Source of the DNA: Perognathus longimembris pacificus
Taxonomy: Eukaryota > Chordata > Mammalia > Rodentia > Heteromyidae
Direction of reading: 5' to 3'
Assembly: GCF_023159225.1 (NCBI RefSeq)
Contig: NC_063171.1
Location: 33,635,378 to 33,699,377, forward strand
DNA: 64,000 nt
Part shown: piece by piece, positions 1 through 10,877 of the stretch
How the letters are laid out: every line of letters starts with the position of its first letter
Position numbering within the stretch: the first letter of the stretch is position 1
The notes under the pieces: model-generated
What the model saw: the letters and a program-made list of their open reading frames with translations, nothing else
The model's database searches: none
Told to the model about the DNA's origin: nothing
Translations under genes and position numbers: made by a program

Positions 1-138
1 ATAGCATTGAGGAGCATACAGAAGGCACCCCAAGGGACACTTACAATAATTAATAGAGCTTAACACATGAGGAAATTAAGTCACAGACCAGGGAAAAATG
101 GATCCAAGCTCATGCTGACAAAAATCATAGCTAAGACT

Positions 139-194
139 AGAATATACATCTCTCAAGATTCTAACCAGAATATACATCTCTCAAGATTCTAACC
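139..194. repeat. Exact 28-bp tandem duplication
   Basis: Two adjacent identical 28-bp units (139-166 and 167-194), each containing 'ATACATCTCTCAAG'. The perfect identity suggests a recent replication-slippage or end-joining duplication. No coding or regulatory role is visible. Confidence 0.9.
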
Positions 195-1050
195 AGTGCT
201 TACTCTATTAATGTATTTCTCTGGGGGGAAAAAAAGATGGCTGTTTTAATGAAATCATTTACCCAGACATTACAGAATTATTTTGCTAGTTTTTTTTTCT
301 TACCATTAAACATTTCTGAATAAAGAAAAAGAACCTACAAATTATTTTTTGTACAAACTCCTTTTTTTCAAATCATTTAGCTGTTTTTCTTGGCTTTGTA
401 CCATTGAACATATTTGTACCATTATTTGAAAAGAACTTACAATTTTTTTGGAAAAGGTCAATGTAAGAAGCAACGATCCCAGTGAACTTTATTCTCCATG
501 GAACAACAATTACTCATTCTGTTTCATCATCAGATCTCTCATGAACACAGTAGAGCATGCAAAGCACTGAGAGTTAGGAAGAATAAGGTAATGGCTCAGT
601 ATTGCCTAACCTCACCAAGGCTTTGTATAGGAGACACCATTTGATCTGAATATTGACAAAAAATTTCCAAGTGGAGTTAATTGCAGCACATATTTGGCAC
701 TAGTAAAAGCAAAATGAATAGTTAGAGAGAACAAATATCCAGTCTTCCTGGAACTAAACCTTCTTATTGGGAGGCAATAGCATATGAAACAAGATTGCAG
801 AAATCATTTTATTCTTCTATTAATACTTTCTAATCTTGGTCAATTGATGCCAAATTAAGATACAACCTACATTAATTTTTGCAAGGATTTTCAGCTTGTC
901 CTTCAAACTTCTCATCAATTAACAATTTCTAGGCCAATTAGTAGCTGGGAAAATAGCAAACTCAAATATTAAAGCACATGATTGTCTATCAATATAAATT
1001 TAATAAGCATTAATTTCTCAGAAAAGGATGGTCAGCAAACTGATACCTGA
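195..1050. other. AT-rich stretch, nothing recognised
   Basis: No ORF of note, repeat family or splice-flanked exon was recognised. The sequence is AT-rich with short T and A runs. Confidence 0.5.
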
Positions 1051-1083
1051 GATGGATGGATAGATAGATAGATTGATAGATAG
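1051..1083. repeat. (GATA/GATG)n microsatellite
   Basis: Short tetranucleotide run of GATG then GATA units with one interruption, directly before the start of a SINE. Confidence 0.9.
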
Positions 1084-1327
1084 CAGGGCACTGGTGGCTC
1101 ATGCCTGTTATCCTGGCTTCTCAAGAGGCTGAGATCTGAGGATCACTGTTCAAAGCCAGTCTGGGCAAGAAAGTCTATGGGACTCTTATCTCCAATTAAC
1201 CACCATAAAACTGCAAGTGGCATTGTGGCTCAAAGTGGTAGAGCACTAGCCTTGAGCCAAAAGGCTCAGGGCCAGTGCCCAGACATGAGTTCGAGCCCAT
1301 CAACCAACAAAAAAATAAAAATAAAAC
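1083..1327 (+). mobile_element. B1-like/tRNA-like composite SINE
   Basis: The left half reads like a 7SL-derived B1 monomer: 'GGTGGCTCATGCCTGTTATCC', then 'GAGGCTGAGATCTGAGGATC' and 'CCAGTCTGGGCA'. The right half, from about 1208, has a tRNA-like promoter arrangement (A box near 'GTGGCTCAAAGTGG', B-box-like 'GAGTTCGAGCCC') and an A-rich tail. The right half is shared with the ID-headed SINEs of this window. Such elements are transcribed by RNA polymerase III and moved by L1 proteins. This copy is diverged and probably inactive. Confidence 0.85.
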
Positions 1328-1404
1328 TATATATATATACACATATATTTATACATGTATAAATAAATGTATGTATACATATATGTAATATAAATGTATA
1401 TTAT
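1328..1404. repeat. TA/TATG-rich tract
   Basis: Alternating TA with ATGT/ATAC interruptions, directly after the A-rich SINE tail. It is probably a microsatellite grown from that tail. Confidence 0.8.
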
Positions 1405-1700
1405 TTAAAAATGTATTGTAAATGTGGTGTTTAGAGGGGTTACAACTACATTGGTCAGGCAATAAGTATATTTGCTTTTGAACATTGTCACCCCCTCTCT
1501 CATTCTTTCCCAGTTTCCTCCCCCCCAAAGTTTTATATTCATTTTTAACATAGTATATAGCGGTTACACTATTGAATTGGTTCACCCTTTGTCCCACCTT
1601 TTCTGTGCTTTCCCTTACTTTCCCCAAATCAGATAAACTTATGTACAAGACAAGGGGTATAGAAATCAAAACAGAGACAGAAGGGAATAAACCAAAGAAA
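1405..1700 (-). mobile_element. L1 3'-UTR remnant (older subfamily)
   Basis: Read on the minus strand this is the terminal part of the lineage's L1: a purine-rich G tract, then 'GTAACCCCTCT'-like sequence close to the 3' end. The same layout recurs at 9640, 13402, 14045, 20098, 23539 and 34431. It is diverged, has no ORF of significance and is 5' truncated in the 3' UTR. Confidence 0.7.
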
Positions 1701-1935
1701 AAAGGAAAGAAGAAAATATTATAAATATATTATTACAATAAATATGAATTTACATATATTTATAGAATATATAATAAATGCATAATATATGTTGTATATA
1801 TGATATAATATATAATTAATATATCAAGTATATAATTAATATTATATAAATAATATAATAATAGATGTTTATACACAATAGGTAATAAATATATATTTTA
1901 TATGTAAATATATAAACATATATACATACAGCCAT
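1701..1935. repeat. AT-rich low-complexity tract
   Basis: Dense TATAAT/ATATAA combinations almost free of G and C. No unit is long enough to call an ordered satellite. Confidence 0.8.
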
Positions 1936-2307
1936 AGATATTTGGTTAGATATTCTCTATGATTGCCTTTCCACTATAATGGCACTGGTGAATTTTTCTA
2001 CAGACCCCCATAAGGCCCATGGAGCCTAAAATATTTACTACTGGGCTCTTTCTTGAAAAAAGTTAACCAGTCCTTGGAACAGAGGTTGATGACTAAGTTC
2101 ATGTGGCTGTCCAGTTTGTGGGAGTGTGCTCGCTGATTTAAAAGAGCATCCCAAGCACAAATTAATGAAATTCATTTCTTGTGAGAGAGAAAAAAGATGG
2201 ATTGGTTTCCAAATGTAGCCATCTCACCGTGAGTCAGCATTGTAAAGCACAGCAGTGCTACCGATAAGCAAAGCTCTCACATTGTAATAATAATGATCAT
2301 AATAACA

Positions 2308-2500
2308 TTAGTGGACACTTATTTAGAGCCTACTGGGACCTGGTGATATTTTGAGCACGTCACTTGTGTTACCTCAGTTAATCTTGACAGCACTGTGATT
2401 ATTAAGCCCATTTTTGACATGATGATACTGAGGCTGCAATAAAGTAATTCCCTGAAGTTACACAACAACTAGGTCATGGGTCCAATATTTGGACTTAGTT
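2308..2500 (-). mobile_element. MIR SINE, antisense
   Basis: Order and wording match the reverse complement of MIR: a 'cactta..gagcctact' start, 'gtgttacctcagttaatcttgacag', 'cccattttt', then 'ttacacaacaactaggtca' corresponding to the conserved core. MIR is an ancient mammal-wide tRNA-derived SINE, long inactive. Confidence 0.7.
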
Positions 2501-2714
2501 ACCACAATTGCAGAGCTGTGATGAGCTTGCACTATTGCTGCTCTATAACAAATCATTGTTGTGTATCAAGTAGCCAGGACTTTAAATGAAGGATGTTTAA
2601 GTATACAGTATGAACAGGAGGGTAACTGCTCCACCAATAGAGGAAAATTGCATAAGATAGCCTACTGATCTTTAGGAATCATCACAATTTGCTAAATTAC
2701 AAACAAGTAAGTTT

Positions 2715-2962
2715 GAGCCAGGTTCCTGTGGCTTACACCTATAATCCTCATTACTGAGGAGACAGATCTGAGGATCGCAGTTCAAAGCCAGCCCTTGCAG
2801 GAAAGTCCATAAAACTCTTAGCGTCAATAAACTACTCAGAAAAAGCCAGAAGTGGCACTGTGGTTCAAGTGGTAGAGCACTAGCCTTGAGCACAAAGATA
2901 CTCAGGGACAGAGCCAAGGTCCAGAGTTCAAGCCCTAGGACTGTCTAACAAACAAACACCCA
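2715..2962 (+). mobile_element. B1-like/tRNA-like composite SINE
   Basis: Same two-part structure as the copy at 1083: a B1-like left half with 'GATCTGAGGATCGCAGTTCAA', then a right half with 'CAGAAGTGGCACTGTGGTTC' and 'CTAGCCTTGAGC', and an AAC-rich tail. Moderately diverged. Confidence 0.85.
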
Positions 2963-3149
2963 AGTAAATTTGAATTTTGGGGATTTGTGTGTAGGAAGAG
3001 AAAATAAAATTAATCATGGACATTATTCAAGTAGGTTATAGTACTCCTGATGAAGTGATTTAGTCTGATTTTTATAACACTATGAAGCCCTGCTTATTGA
3101 CAGTCACTCTCTAAGTAGGAAACAGTGAGGGAATCCACCAGGAGATTTT

Positions 3150-3560
3150 TCAAGTGGAGGGAAATACCTCTGTTTCTGCTTTGGATCAGATTCTCAGGAA
3201 GGAAAAATGTGAGATAGAGATTGCCAGGTTGCTAGCTGATTTATTGAAAAGTTCTATCAAGTGCAAAATCATGAGAGTGAGGACAAAGGAGTAGGCCAAG
3301 GGAGGAACTACTGTGAAGTAGTCTAGTCTAGTTCCCAGGGAACTTGTTCTGGGATAGCCCTAAAGCAGTTCTGAAGCAAAGTGAAGGGCCTGGGCCTATG
3401 AATTTCTATACTGGCTCCATAGTGGATGCATGCTGTTCCTGATTGCTTAGAGCCAGGTGACCTACTCTGGCTACAGACAGTTCCCAACGAGGGACTCAGT
3501 TGTCAGTCAAAGGTGTGGATCTTTCTCTGAGTCTGAGGGAGGGAGTCAGTATGCTGTGAA
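3150..3560 (-). mobile_element. Possible old solo LTR
   Basis: On the minus strand the stretch carries an AATAAA-like poly(A) signal (about 3240-3246) after a GC-richer segment, the usual LTR order. I could not fix TG/CA ends or a target-site duplication, so class and boundaries are uncertain. It could be unique sequence. Confidence 0.3.
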
Positions 3561-3962
3561 GGTCCTAAGAAGAATCTCCAAGGAACAGCATAGTATCCAC
3601 TGCACTGTCTTTCATTCGTTTTTAACATCCTGAGTTAAGAACTTAAGATCCAAAATTCACTGAAGAGCACTTTTATTTACCACATCTATAGTCCAATTGA
3701 AAGATCCAGTGAAAAAAAAGATATGAAATCTATATTCTACCACCCTCTATGAGATAATTAGGGACTTCATGGTTATTTATGTTATTCACTTTTTATTCTT
3801 CTCTCTTCCCCACAGGAGTGAGGAAAGAATGAAGAATGAGTGAAGGTGACAAGATGCACTGATGTAACACGTTCAGGAAGATGTGAAGTTGGAATCACTT
3901 TCCAAGGTCCCACTATCCTCATTAGACATAGATACAACATTTTCCAAAAAAATGTATTTTAT
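3561..3962. other. No feature recognised
   Basis: AT-rich sequence without a recognised repeat, ORF or splice-flanked exon. Confidence 0.5.
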
Positions 3963-4222
3963 AGCTGATCACTGATGGCTCACGGCTGTAATCCTAGCTA
4001 CTTAGGAGGCTGAGATCTGAGGATCACAGTTCAAATACAGCTAGGGCAGGAAAATTTATGAGACTCTCATTTTCAATTAACCCCCAGAAAACTGGAAGTG
4101 GTGCCATGGCTCAAAGTGCTAGAGTGCTGGCCTTGAGCAAAAATGCTCAGGGACAATGCCCAGGCCCTGAATTCAAGCCCAAGACCACCACCACCACCAA
4201 CAACAACAACAAAAAGAAAGAA
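3963..4222 (+). mobile_element. B1-like/tRNA-like composite SINE
   Basis: Left half 'GATGGCTCACGGCTGTAATCC' with 'GAGGCTGAGATCTGAGGATC'; right half 'ACTGGAAGTGGTGCCATGGC' and 'GGCCTTGAGCA'. The tail has become an ACC/AAC trinucleotide tract (about 4182-4215). Confidence 0.87.
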
Positions 4223-4461
4223 AGGAAAAAGAAGTATTATATGTTGGAATGTGAGCTACCATCTCTGCTTGGGAAGATTCAGTGTGAATTCGAAATGGAC
4301 CCAAGGATTAGATTGAAGAAAACAATAACAAGAGCTAAAGTTCTGATATTTCTTGGTTGTTTTTTTTTGGTGATTCTCAAGGTTTAGCTTGAGATGACTA
4401 AAACTTTGAATAAGCTTTTGAAAAATTAGTGTTTTTGAACTTTGTCCTTCATAAATTTCTT

Positions 4462-4677
4462 TTTTTTTTTTTTTTTTTTTTTTTTTGGCCAGTCCTGGGC
4501 CTTGGACTCAGGGCCTGAGCACAGTCCCTGGCTTCTTCCCGCTCAAGGCTAGCACTCTGCCACTTGAGCCACAGCACCGCTTCTGGCCGTTTTCTGTATA
4601 TGTGGTGCTGGGGAATCAAACCTAGGGCCTTGTGTATCCGAGGCAGGCACTCTTGCCACTAGGCTATATCCCCAGCC
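4462..4677 (-). mobile_element. ID-headed dimeric SINE (IDL-Geo-like), full length
   Basis: On the minus strand it starts 'GGGGCTGGGGATATAGCCTA' (ID/tRNA-like head), continues through 'GGCCAGAAGCGG' into the right half, and ends 'GACTGGCC' plus a poly(A) tail (T run from 4462). It is flanked by a 16-bp exact target-site duplication at 4446-4461 and 4678-4693 ('CCTTCATAAATTTCTT'). The intact duplication and homogeneous tail indicate a fairly young L1-mediated insertion. Confidence 0.95.
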
Positions 4678-4943
4678 CCTTCATAAATTTCTTAGTTTAT
4701 CTTCCACCTAGCCTGATCCATGGGAGCACATAATATATGTTTTAAATAGTTTGATCTTCAGATCCTCAAAGTTAAGGTCCCTGACCTGCCATGGAACTTG
4801 CACAGCAGAGAGTATCCACCTACACAGAGGTTCACGCCACAGGCAATAAGTCTCTTATGGGCTTTCAACAGGGAAGAGGTAGTATATGTTGAATACTCAG
4901 ATTGTCTCAATGAAGGGTTGGGGGCGTTAATTAAGAGGAATAT

Positions 4944-5080
4944 ATTCCCCAGCACCACATATATGGAAAACGGCCAGAAGGGGCGTTGTGGCTCAGATGG
5001 CAGAGTGCTAGCCTTCAGCGGGAAAAAGCCAGGGACGGGGCCCAGGCCCTGAGTCCAAGGCCCAGGACTGGCCAAAAAAA
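4944..5080 (+). mobile_element. 5'-truncated ID-headed dimeric SINE
   Basis: Only the end of the ID head ('CCCCAGCACCACATAT') and the complete right half with poly(A) remain. A near-perfect 11-bp direct repeat, one mismatch, flanks it (4933-4943 and 5081-5091), so it was born truncated by incomplete reverse transcription. Confidence 0.88.
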
Positions 5081-5178
5081 AAGAGGGATATTGAATCAAG
5101 TGTAACTCAGAAGAGAAGGATATTCAGAAGAAAATTGATTAGAATTTGAACTGGGCTCTAGTTTTCCGACAAAAGGCA

Positions 5179-5221
5179 TAACATCATAAATGATGTAACA
5201 TCATAAATGATGTAACATCAT
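5179..5221. repeat. 17-bp tandem repeat with internal dyad
   Basis: Two and a half units of 'TAACATCATAAATGATG' at 5179-5195, 5196-5212 and 5213-5221. Each unit holds the palindrome CATCATAAATGATG, so the array could form small hairpins. Confidence 0.9.
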
Positions 5222-5305
5222 ATTTAGATTCAGCTACTTTATCTTAACATACTAGGCAATTTCACAATTAAATGAGCCTAGTTATCAACCAATTTTGTTC
5301 AAGTT

Positions 5306-5352
5306 AACTACTATATATAGTATTATATATTATATATATAGTATATATATTA
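5306..5352. repeat. (TA)n-rich palindromic tract
   Basis: Imperfect TATATA/TATTATA run. Likely a microsatellite. Confidence 0.75.
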
Positions 5353-6336
5353 TCACCTGAGCAGGTGAGATTTAAGACAACCAACCTGTTTTTAAAACAT
5401 TTATTCATAAGTAACATAACATTAGTTCCCTGTTAAAGTCATGATCGTTTACTGCTCACTAGATTATGTTAGTAATTTTCCTTCATAAGTTCATTTGTTT
5501 TTATGATAGTTTTCAATTCATATAATGGTCCTGGGAAAAGATGAAGTTCAACCATGATTCAAAGGATCTAAGATGAAATGTGAGTATTCAATATAAATGA
5601 TATCAAGTAGAATTATTTTCTCATAGATGTTATAATGTAAATGAGTTGAGTTTGATTGGTGAAGAAAATGGTGGTAGCTCAAATCTGAGCGAATTTACAA
5701 ATTACAATAGCTTTGTACTTCCTTGAAGTTCTAGGTTCCATTTGTCCTTAGACTGATTTTCCTTTTTGTGTCAAGAAGTTCATTGTATCTGGAGTCCAGA
5801 GCAATGAGCTCTGCTCTTGTTACTGCCTTATTACCATGATGAATTTTGGCTAGTTGTATATCTGCCATAACTTCTAGTATTTTTCTTCTTTGACTTTGCC
5901 TATGTAAGTCTTAAATAACAAAGTAGATTAAATAAAAAGTAGATTAAAAAACTTATTGAAAGCTCATACTAGCATAGAAATATGTATATAATATGTAAAT
6001 GTGTTGTGAAAATAGAACTTACAATAATATTTCATGCATAATGAGATTGTAAAAATAGTATGTTAGTTTTTTTAAGTAATTAACTAATTCTTGGCAAGTT
6101 TGATAAGGAGAAATCTATAAATTTGCCAGAGTCCAGAAAAAAGTATACCCTTGGAGTAGGTTTTACTTATTCAAGTGAAAAATGCTTTCTATTTTATAAA
6201 AAGTAGGGCATGACTCAATCCTTATGTGATCTCATTGTGAACAGGAAACAGAGTGGCCCAGCTTCTGCACAGCCACTTAATGCAGAACACACTAAGTGCT
6301 TCAAAGAATAATGTCATTTTTTTTATTGACTATTTT
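5353..6336. other. No feature recognised
   Basis: AT-rich sequence with no supported gene or repeat call. Confidence 0.5.
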
Positions 6337-6545
6337 ATTTTCTTGTGCCAGTGCTGGGGCTTGAACTCAGGGCCTTGTGCTCTCACTCCTCTTTTAACTC
6401 ATGGCTGTCACTCTGCCATTCAAAATACACCTCCAGAGTGGCATTTGGTTGGTTAATTGGAGATAGAGTCTTGGAGACTTCTGCCCTAGTTAGCTTTGAA
6501 CTTCTATCTGCCTTCTTAGTAGGTATAATTGAACTGAACCCCAGT
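6337..6545 (-). mobile_element. B1-like/tRNA-like composite SINE, antisense
   Basis: The complement of the composite SINE is visible in order: 'GTGCTGGGGCTTGAACTCAG', 'CTCTGCCATT', 'GGTTAATTGGAGATAGAGTC', then a degraded B1-like part. Strongly diverged; the 5' end is poorly defined. Confidence 0.75.
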
Positions 6546-8637
6546 GCCCTATTCTATTTTCTTGAAAGAGGTTACCCTAAGATTGTATTCAATGTACTAC
6601 CTAAAACTTTCCTAGAAAGCCTTTCTATATAAGTTTCCTCCCTAAAGTTCCATAGTAATGACAATCACTGAAAATCTTCAATATCCCCGTGAGTCTAGCT
6701 CCGTTCCCACAGCCTGCTTTTCTCACCTACTGCCTTCTATAAACAGGAGCCGTGTTGTTCTTCTAGCTCATCACACGTAGCTCCTCCAACTTCTCCTCCT
6801 GCCAACTGAATAGGCTACCCTATATTGCCTGAGGACGATATGATGGTCCTCTCTTGCTTGGACAAGAAATGCTTATTCTCTGTTATCTTATTTTCTTGTG
6901 AATAATTCTCATGAACATTTGTGTCCAGAGCTCAAAACTCTGCACCCAGTTACATATATACCTCTTAGTTTTAGCATGCAGTTGCTATCAGCACCATGTT
7001 GATGGAGCCAGAAAAACATTCATCTTTTGAATTCACCTCTCTTCCTCCTCAGTAACTTATTTTGGCCCCTATAGCAGACAGTTATTTTTTAATAGTTTAT
7101 AAGCCAATCCACAAATGTAGATGTATTTACAAGAATTTAACCAGCACAGATACCCTTGGCCTGTGGGAAAATCAGCTTCCAAAGTACAAATATCTGAATT
7201 ACAGCTACACTTTTGGAACAAATCTATGTGCAACTGTAGATTGCATACCTAATGGGACATTGAATATCATGTTTATTTTTTTTCCCTGTGGCATTTGACT
7301 AGTGATATTTGCCTATGTGCATATGCCCATGTACTTCCCCCATGAGTTGTGCTGCTTTAACATAGCTATACAGCTAAGAAACAGGCTCGGCTCCTTTCTC
7401 TCCATCACGTGCCTGTGTGATAGAATGAAAGTAGGTGAAAGTGGTATTATTATTGGGGAAATTTTGCATATACCTGTGCTTTATTTTTAGTAACAGACTA
7501 CTTTGGATAAACTTGACAACTGATCATGATTTACTCAAGTCCTGTGACATTATAGTTGAGAAGGGCTGGTTTGCGATGGTAATGTAAATTTATGTTTTTC
7601 CGAACGTCCCTTTCCATTTCCCCCTCATCATGCCAGCGATGGGATGGAGAGCAATTACAAGCTTCCTCATGTTTGTGTGGGTTGTGGCCATCTATATTTC
7701 TCTGAGAAAGGTATATAGAATACAAGTGTGCATTGCAGAGCCAGTTAAGTGAGCCAGATATAGCAAACTTAGGCAGATAACGATATGGCCTCAGGCCTAA
7801 CATGGCTAAAGTCATTCCTTCCTGACAAGAGTAACGGCTCTTTTGCCCTTAAGGCCCCCAGTTCCCCAGAGCTCTGGGCTGTCATCCTCCTCCCCACTGA
7901 GCACATGAGGTCATTAAGAGAAATGCTGATGCCCTGCTAGAGGCCATGATCTTCCCTGCCACCAGGTTGCAGCTGACACATGGATGACATTTCTTTGGTG
8001 TCAAATCCAGGCAAAGCATTGTCCTACTTGTCCCAATATCTGTTGGAAATCAGCTCCTGGAAAGAATTTAATTGGCTCTACCTCAATGCAGATCAGACTG
8101 AGAGGAATGGATAATGTGGCCATACCAGGGCAATCTTGGATTCCACATAACCCCAGAAGACCCCTGTCTATAAAGCATTCTGCAAGGAAGTGGTGAGTCC
8201 ACACACATCGAGTGAAGTCTTGATATCATCAGTGGGTGAAATGTATCCATATTTATTTATGTGTGTATCTCTGGATACATGTCATCATGGCCTGGTTAAT
8301 AATCTACCAGTGGTCATAGGCGGTCATTAGAAAACTTAATTTTCCAAGTGAGAAATAAGTCGTCATGTGTTATTCCATGGCATTGGTGGTTCTCTTTCAT
8401 TCCAATGGTGCAAATCTTCCTTCTACTTGACTGCATTTCTCACAAAGGGGTTGTAGTTTATTAGATGCCTTCCGGTACATGGATTGTCTCTTCCTTCAGA
8501 TGATTCCTCTGCTAGGGAATGGACATAAAACCCAGAGCAAGGCCAGTGCAGATGTTGTTTTTACTCCCTCCATAGTGCTGCAATCGTGAGATCTTTTTCT
8601 CACTGGATTCTATAGTCTTTCATTGATTATCAGGGCC
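6546..8637. other. About 2.1 kb without a recognised feature
   Basis: No family was recognised. ORFs here are under 95 codons and lack splice signals or familiar motifs. It may be unique sequence or very old repeats. Confidence 0.45.
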
Positions 8638-8639
8638 CA

Positions 8640-8677
8640 TTCTCACTGTTACCATCATCACACCATCACATCATCAT
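8640..8677. repeat. (ATC/ACC)n trinucleotide tract, left part
   Basis: CATCATCAC-type repeats run up to the T-tail of a SINE. The same composition resumes at 8796, so both parts were probably one array. Confidence 0.75.
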
Positions 8678-8790
8678 TCTTTTTTTTCTTTAATGCCAAT
8701 AGTGAGGGCTTAAATTCAAGGCCTTGTGCTCTCACTTGGCTTTTTAACTCATGGCTGGCATTCTACCATTTGAGCCATACCTCTACTTCT
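8678..8790 (-). mobile_element. SINE right-half fragment, antisense
   Basis: T-rich tail, then the complement of the composite SINE 3' half ('GGCTTAAATTCAAGGCCTTG', 'ACCATTTGAGCCATACCTC'). It lies inside a trinucleotide array. Confidence 0.75.
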
Positions 8791-8795
8791 ACAGT

Positions 8796-8935
8796 CATTA
8801 CCCAGAAGACCACCATTTTGGCTGTCATTACCCCCACCACCATTCCTATCACCCTCATTAACAGCAGTAACATCATTACCGCCTCCATTATCACCACCAT
8901 CACTACTAACCTATTACCACCACCACCAGCATCCC
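8796..8935. repeat. (ACC/ATC/ATT)n degenerate trinucleotide tract, right part
   Basis: Imperfect run of CACCACC, ATTACC and CATCACT units, C-rich on this strand and nearly free of G. Confidence 0.8.
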
Positions 8936-9639
8936 AGCCATCGTTCCAGCTCCAAGAACCCCCAAGATCCTCTAAGTGAATTTGTTGAGTGTATATAATG
9001 TTATTTTGGGTTTTAAGGAACAGAGACACTCATATAACCTCTGTTGATAGCATCTTATTATGAAGTTACACAGGAAAATGAAAAATAATTTTATTTAATA
9101 AATTAGTAATAATTTACTCAAAGTCAAAGTTCAAATGTGGTTCATCCATTTTAGACTACATAGCAATTCTAAGATCCAAGAGCATCAATACTCATAGTAG
9201 AGTATTGGTTTCTTCAAATTCAGGGCTTGGCTGGTATTGATTCTTGATATTCATTGTCATCTCAGTGGCTCAGCTTTTGCCCATCTCTGCTTATATTTAT
9301 GCTTTCACCTTGAATTTACTGCTTCTCTGTCTCCTCATCTATCCTTCTCATTGTTCTGCTTTTTCTTACTCAAGTCTTCTATGTCTTCTGATGTCTCTTC
9401 TGTTGCTTCTACTTTCCCATTGACTGGACTGTTGTATGGTCTCTTACAAATTTCATCAGAGAGACACAGAGTTTATAGGTCCATTTCCAGCCTGATGGTT
9501 GCCAGATTTCTCATAGTAGGCCAGCTCGCCTTGAATAGTTGATAAGCGACTTCCTTTCTACCAATCTGTGGGCCAATCACGTGCATCGGTGTGATGATGA
9601 TATGGGATACAAGTTTCTGTAAGCAAGAAACTCCTTTTG
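8936..9639. other. No feature recognised
   Basis: Pyrimidine-rich around 9300-9430. No supported gene or repeat. Confidence 0.45.
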
Positions 9640-9870
9640 TCTATTTTAAAACATTTCTAAGTTATTATAAAGGTTATGTACAGTTACATAAGTCAGGTAA
9701 TGAATACATTTCTTTTTGGACAATTTCACCCCTTCCCTCACTCTCTCTCCTAGTCTTTCCCTCCCATCCCCACTTATAAGTTGGATAGTTCATTTTCAAC
9801 ATAGTGTCGAGTGAGTACTATTCCTGCATTTGTTCACCCTTTGTTCTATTTTATTTTCAAAATAAGTCAA
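9640..9870 (-). mobile_element. L1 3'-UTR remnant
   Basis: Antisense copy of the L1 3' end: 'TTATGTACAGTTACATAAGT', 'CAGGTAATGAATACATTTC', then a CCCTTCCCTC-type pyrimidine tract (a G-rich tract in L1 sense). Diverged and 5' truncated. Confidence 0.75.
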
Positions 9871-10387
9871 TGCCACAGCCTGTGTAGGTGCAGTATGGGT
9901 GCAAGACTTAGCAAATAAAAATACTGCTGATCCAGTTCCTTGAGTGAGCAAAAAGTACTAATTTTTTCTTAATAAAAAATGTCTTGTGTATTGCACGGGG
10001 CCAGTGGTCAAATCAATGATGTCACTATTACATCCTACCGTTGTTCACATCTTTCTATACTATCAAAGATTTTTTTAAAAGGTGAACCATAGATACACAT
10101 CTTTTCTCTTCTTCAAAGTTCCTAAATCCTATTATTGACCAGAATTTGTGCCTCCAAATCTTGCAACAGCCTGGATTAACTATTCATAGATGTGTTTGCA
10201 AAGGAGGTGATATTTTCAAATCTACTTAAATAAGAGGTGCCCACTAAGTTCATTTACATAAAAAGTGCCAACAAAGGTGAAGGGAATCAAAGCACAAGCC
10301 TTATAGTTTCAGCTCTACTCATTGTACAGGTCACCTGGATGTGGAGGCATCTATTGACATGTAGTTCACAGGGGTGGGGCTGGGATG
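9871..10387. other. No feature recognised
   Basis: Ordinary AT-rich sequence up to the retroviral insertion at 10397. Confidence 0.5.
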
Positions 10388-10396
10388 AGATCAGTG

Positions 10397-10868
10397 CTTT
10401 TTTTTTTTTCTTTCAGTGCAAAGGCTTGTTTATTGAGGTTGATCCTGCTCTTAAATAAGGCACAGGAGCCAATCAGGTCAAAGATCGGCAGGAAGGGGAG
10501 GGCTGTACGTGCACCTATCTAGGGACTGTGAGGGCAGCCTGAGCTGTCCGTCAAGGGTGGAGGGCTGAGGGACCAATCCTAAGAGGCGGCCTTATTTTAT
10601 GTCACAGCCCACAGGACCGCCTCCGGGTTCACCATCAGGCGCCATCTTGGCCACACATGGTTCCAAGGTTGGGAGGCGGGGCCAGCTAGAACAGCCTTTC
10701 CAGGTTCAGGCATAATAGCCACATGTGGCCCCAGGGCTGGGAAACAGGAGGGCCAGCGAATTGCCTCCAGGCATGCCCCACATCTCCCCCTTTTGTTTTT
10801 ATTAGCAGGTGGCCGCCCTATTTCAGAGTGTGCCTGTCTTAGACCGCTAAGATCTCCAGAGGGGGGCA
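10397..10868 (-). mobile_element. L1-retrotransposed 3' end of an ERVK-like transcript
   Basis: On the minus strand the order is: about 65 bp of internal sequence; a polypurine tract (10783-10803, core AAAAGGGGGAGA); an LTR beginning TGTGGGGCATGCC at 10782; a CCAAT-type box (GATTGGCTCC, about 10470-10480); a TATA-like TTATTTAAG (10451-10459); the poly(A) signal AATAAA (10429-10434); then, about 20 bases on, an A-tail (T run near 10398-10409). U5 is absent. A 9-bp exact direct repeat 'AGATCAGTG' flanks it (10388-10396, 10869-10877). A provirus would end in U5 with a 4-6-bp duplication. This looks like a polyadenylated viral RNA copied by L1 machinery. It is 5' truncated with no coding capacity. 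The ERVK assignment rests on polypurine-tract style and is tentative. Confidence 0.8.
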
Positions 10869-10877
10869 AGATCAGTG

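Noticed and set aside
10597..10869. 90-codon minus-strand frame in the GC-rich ERV piece.
   Set aside because: It spans the polypurine tract and U3, which are noncoding in retroviruses.
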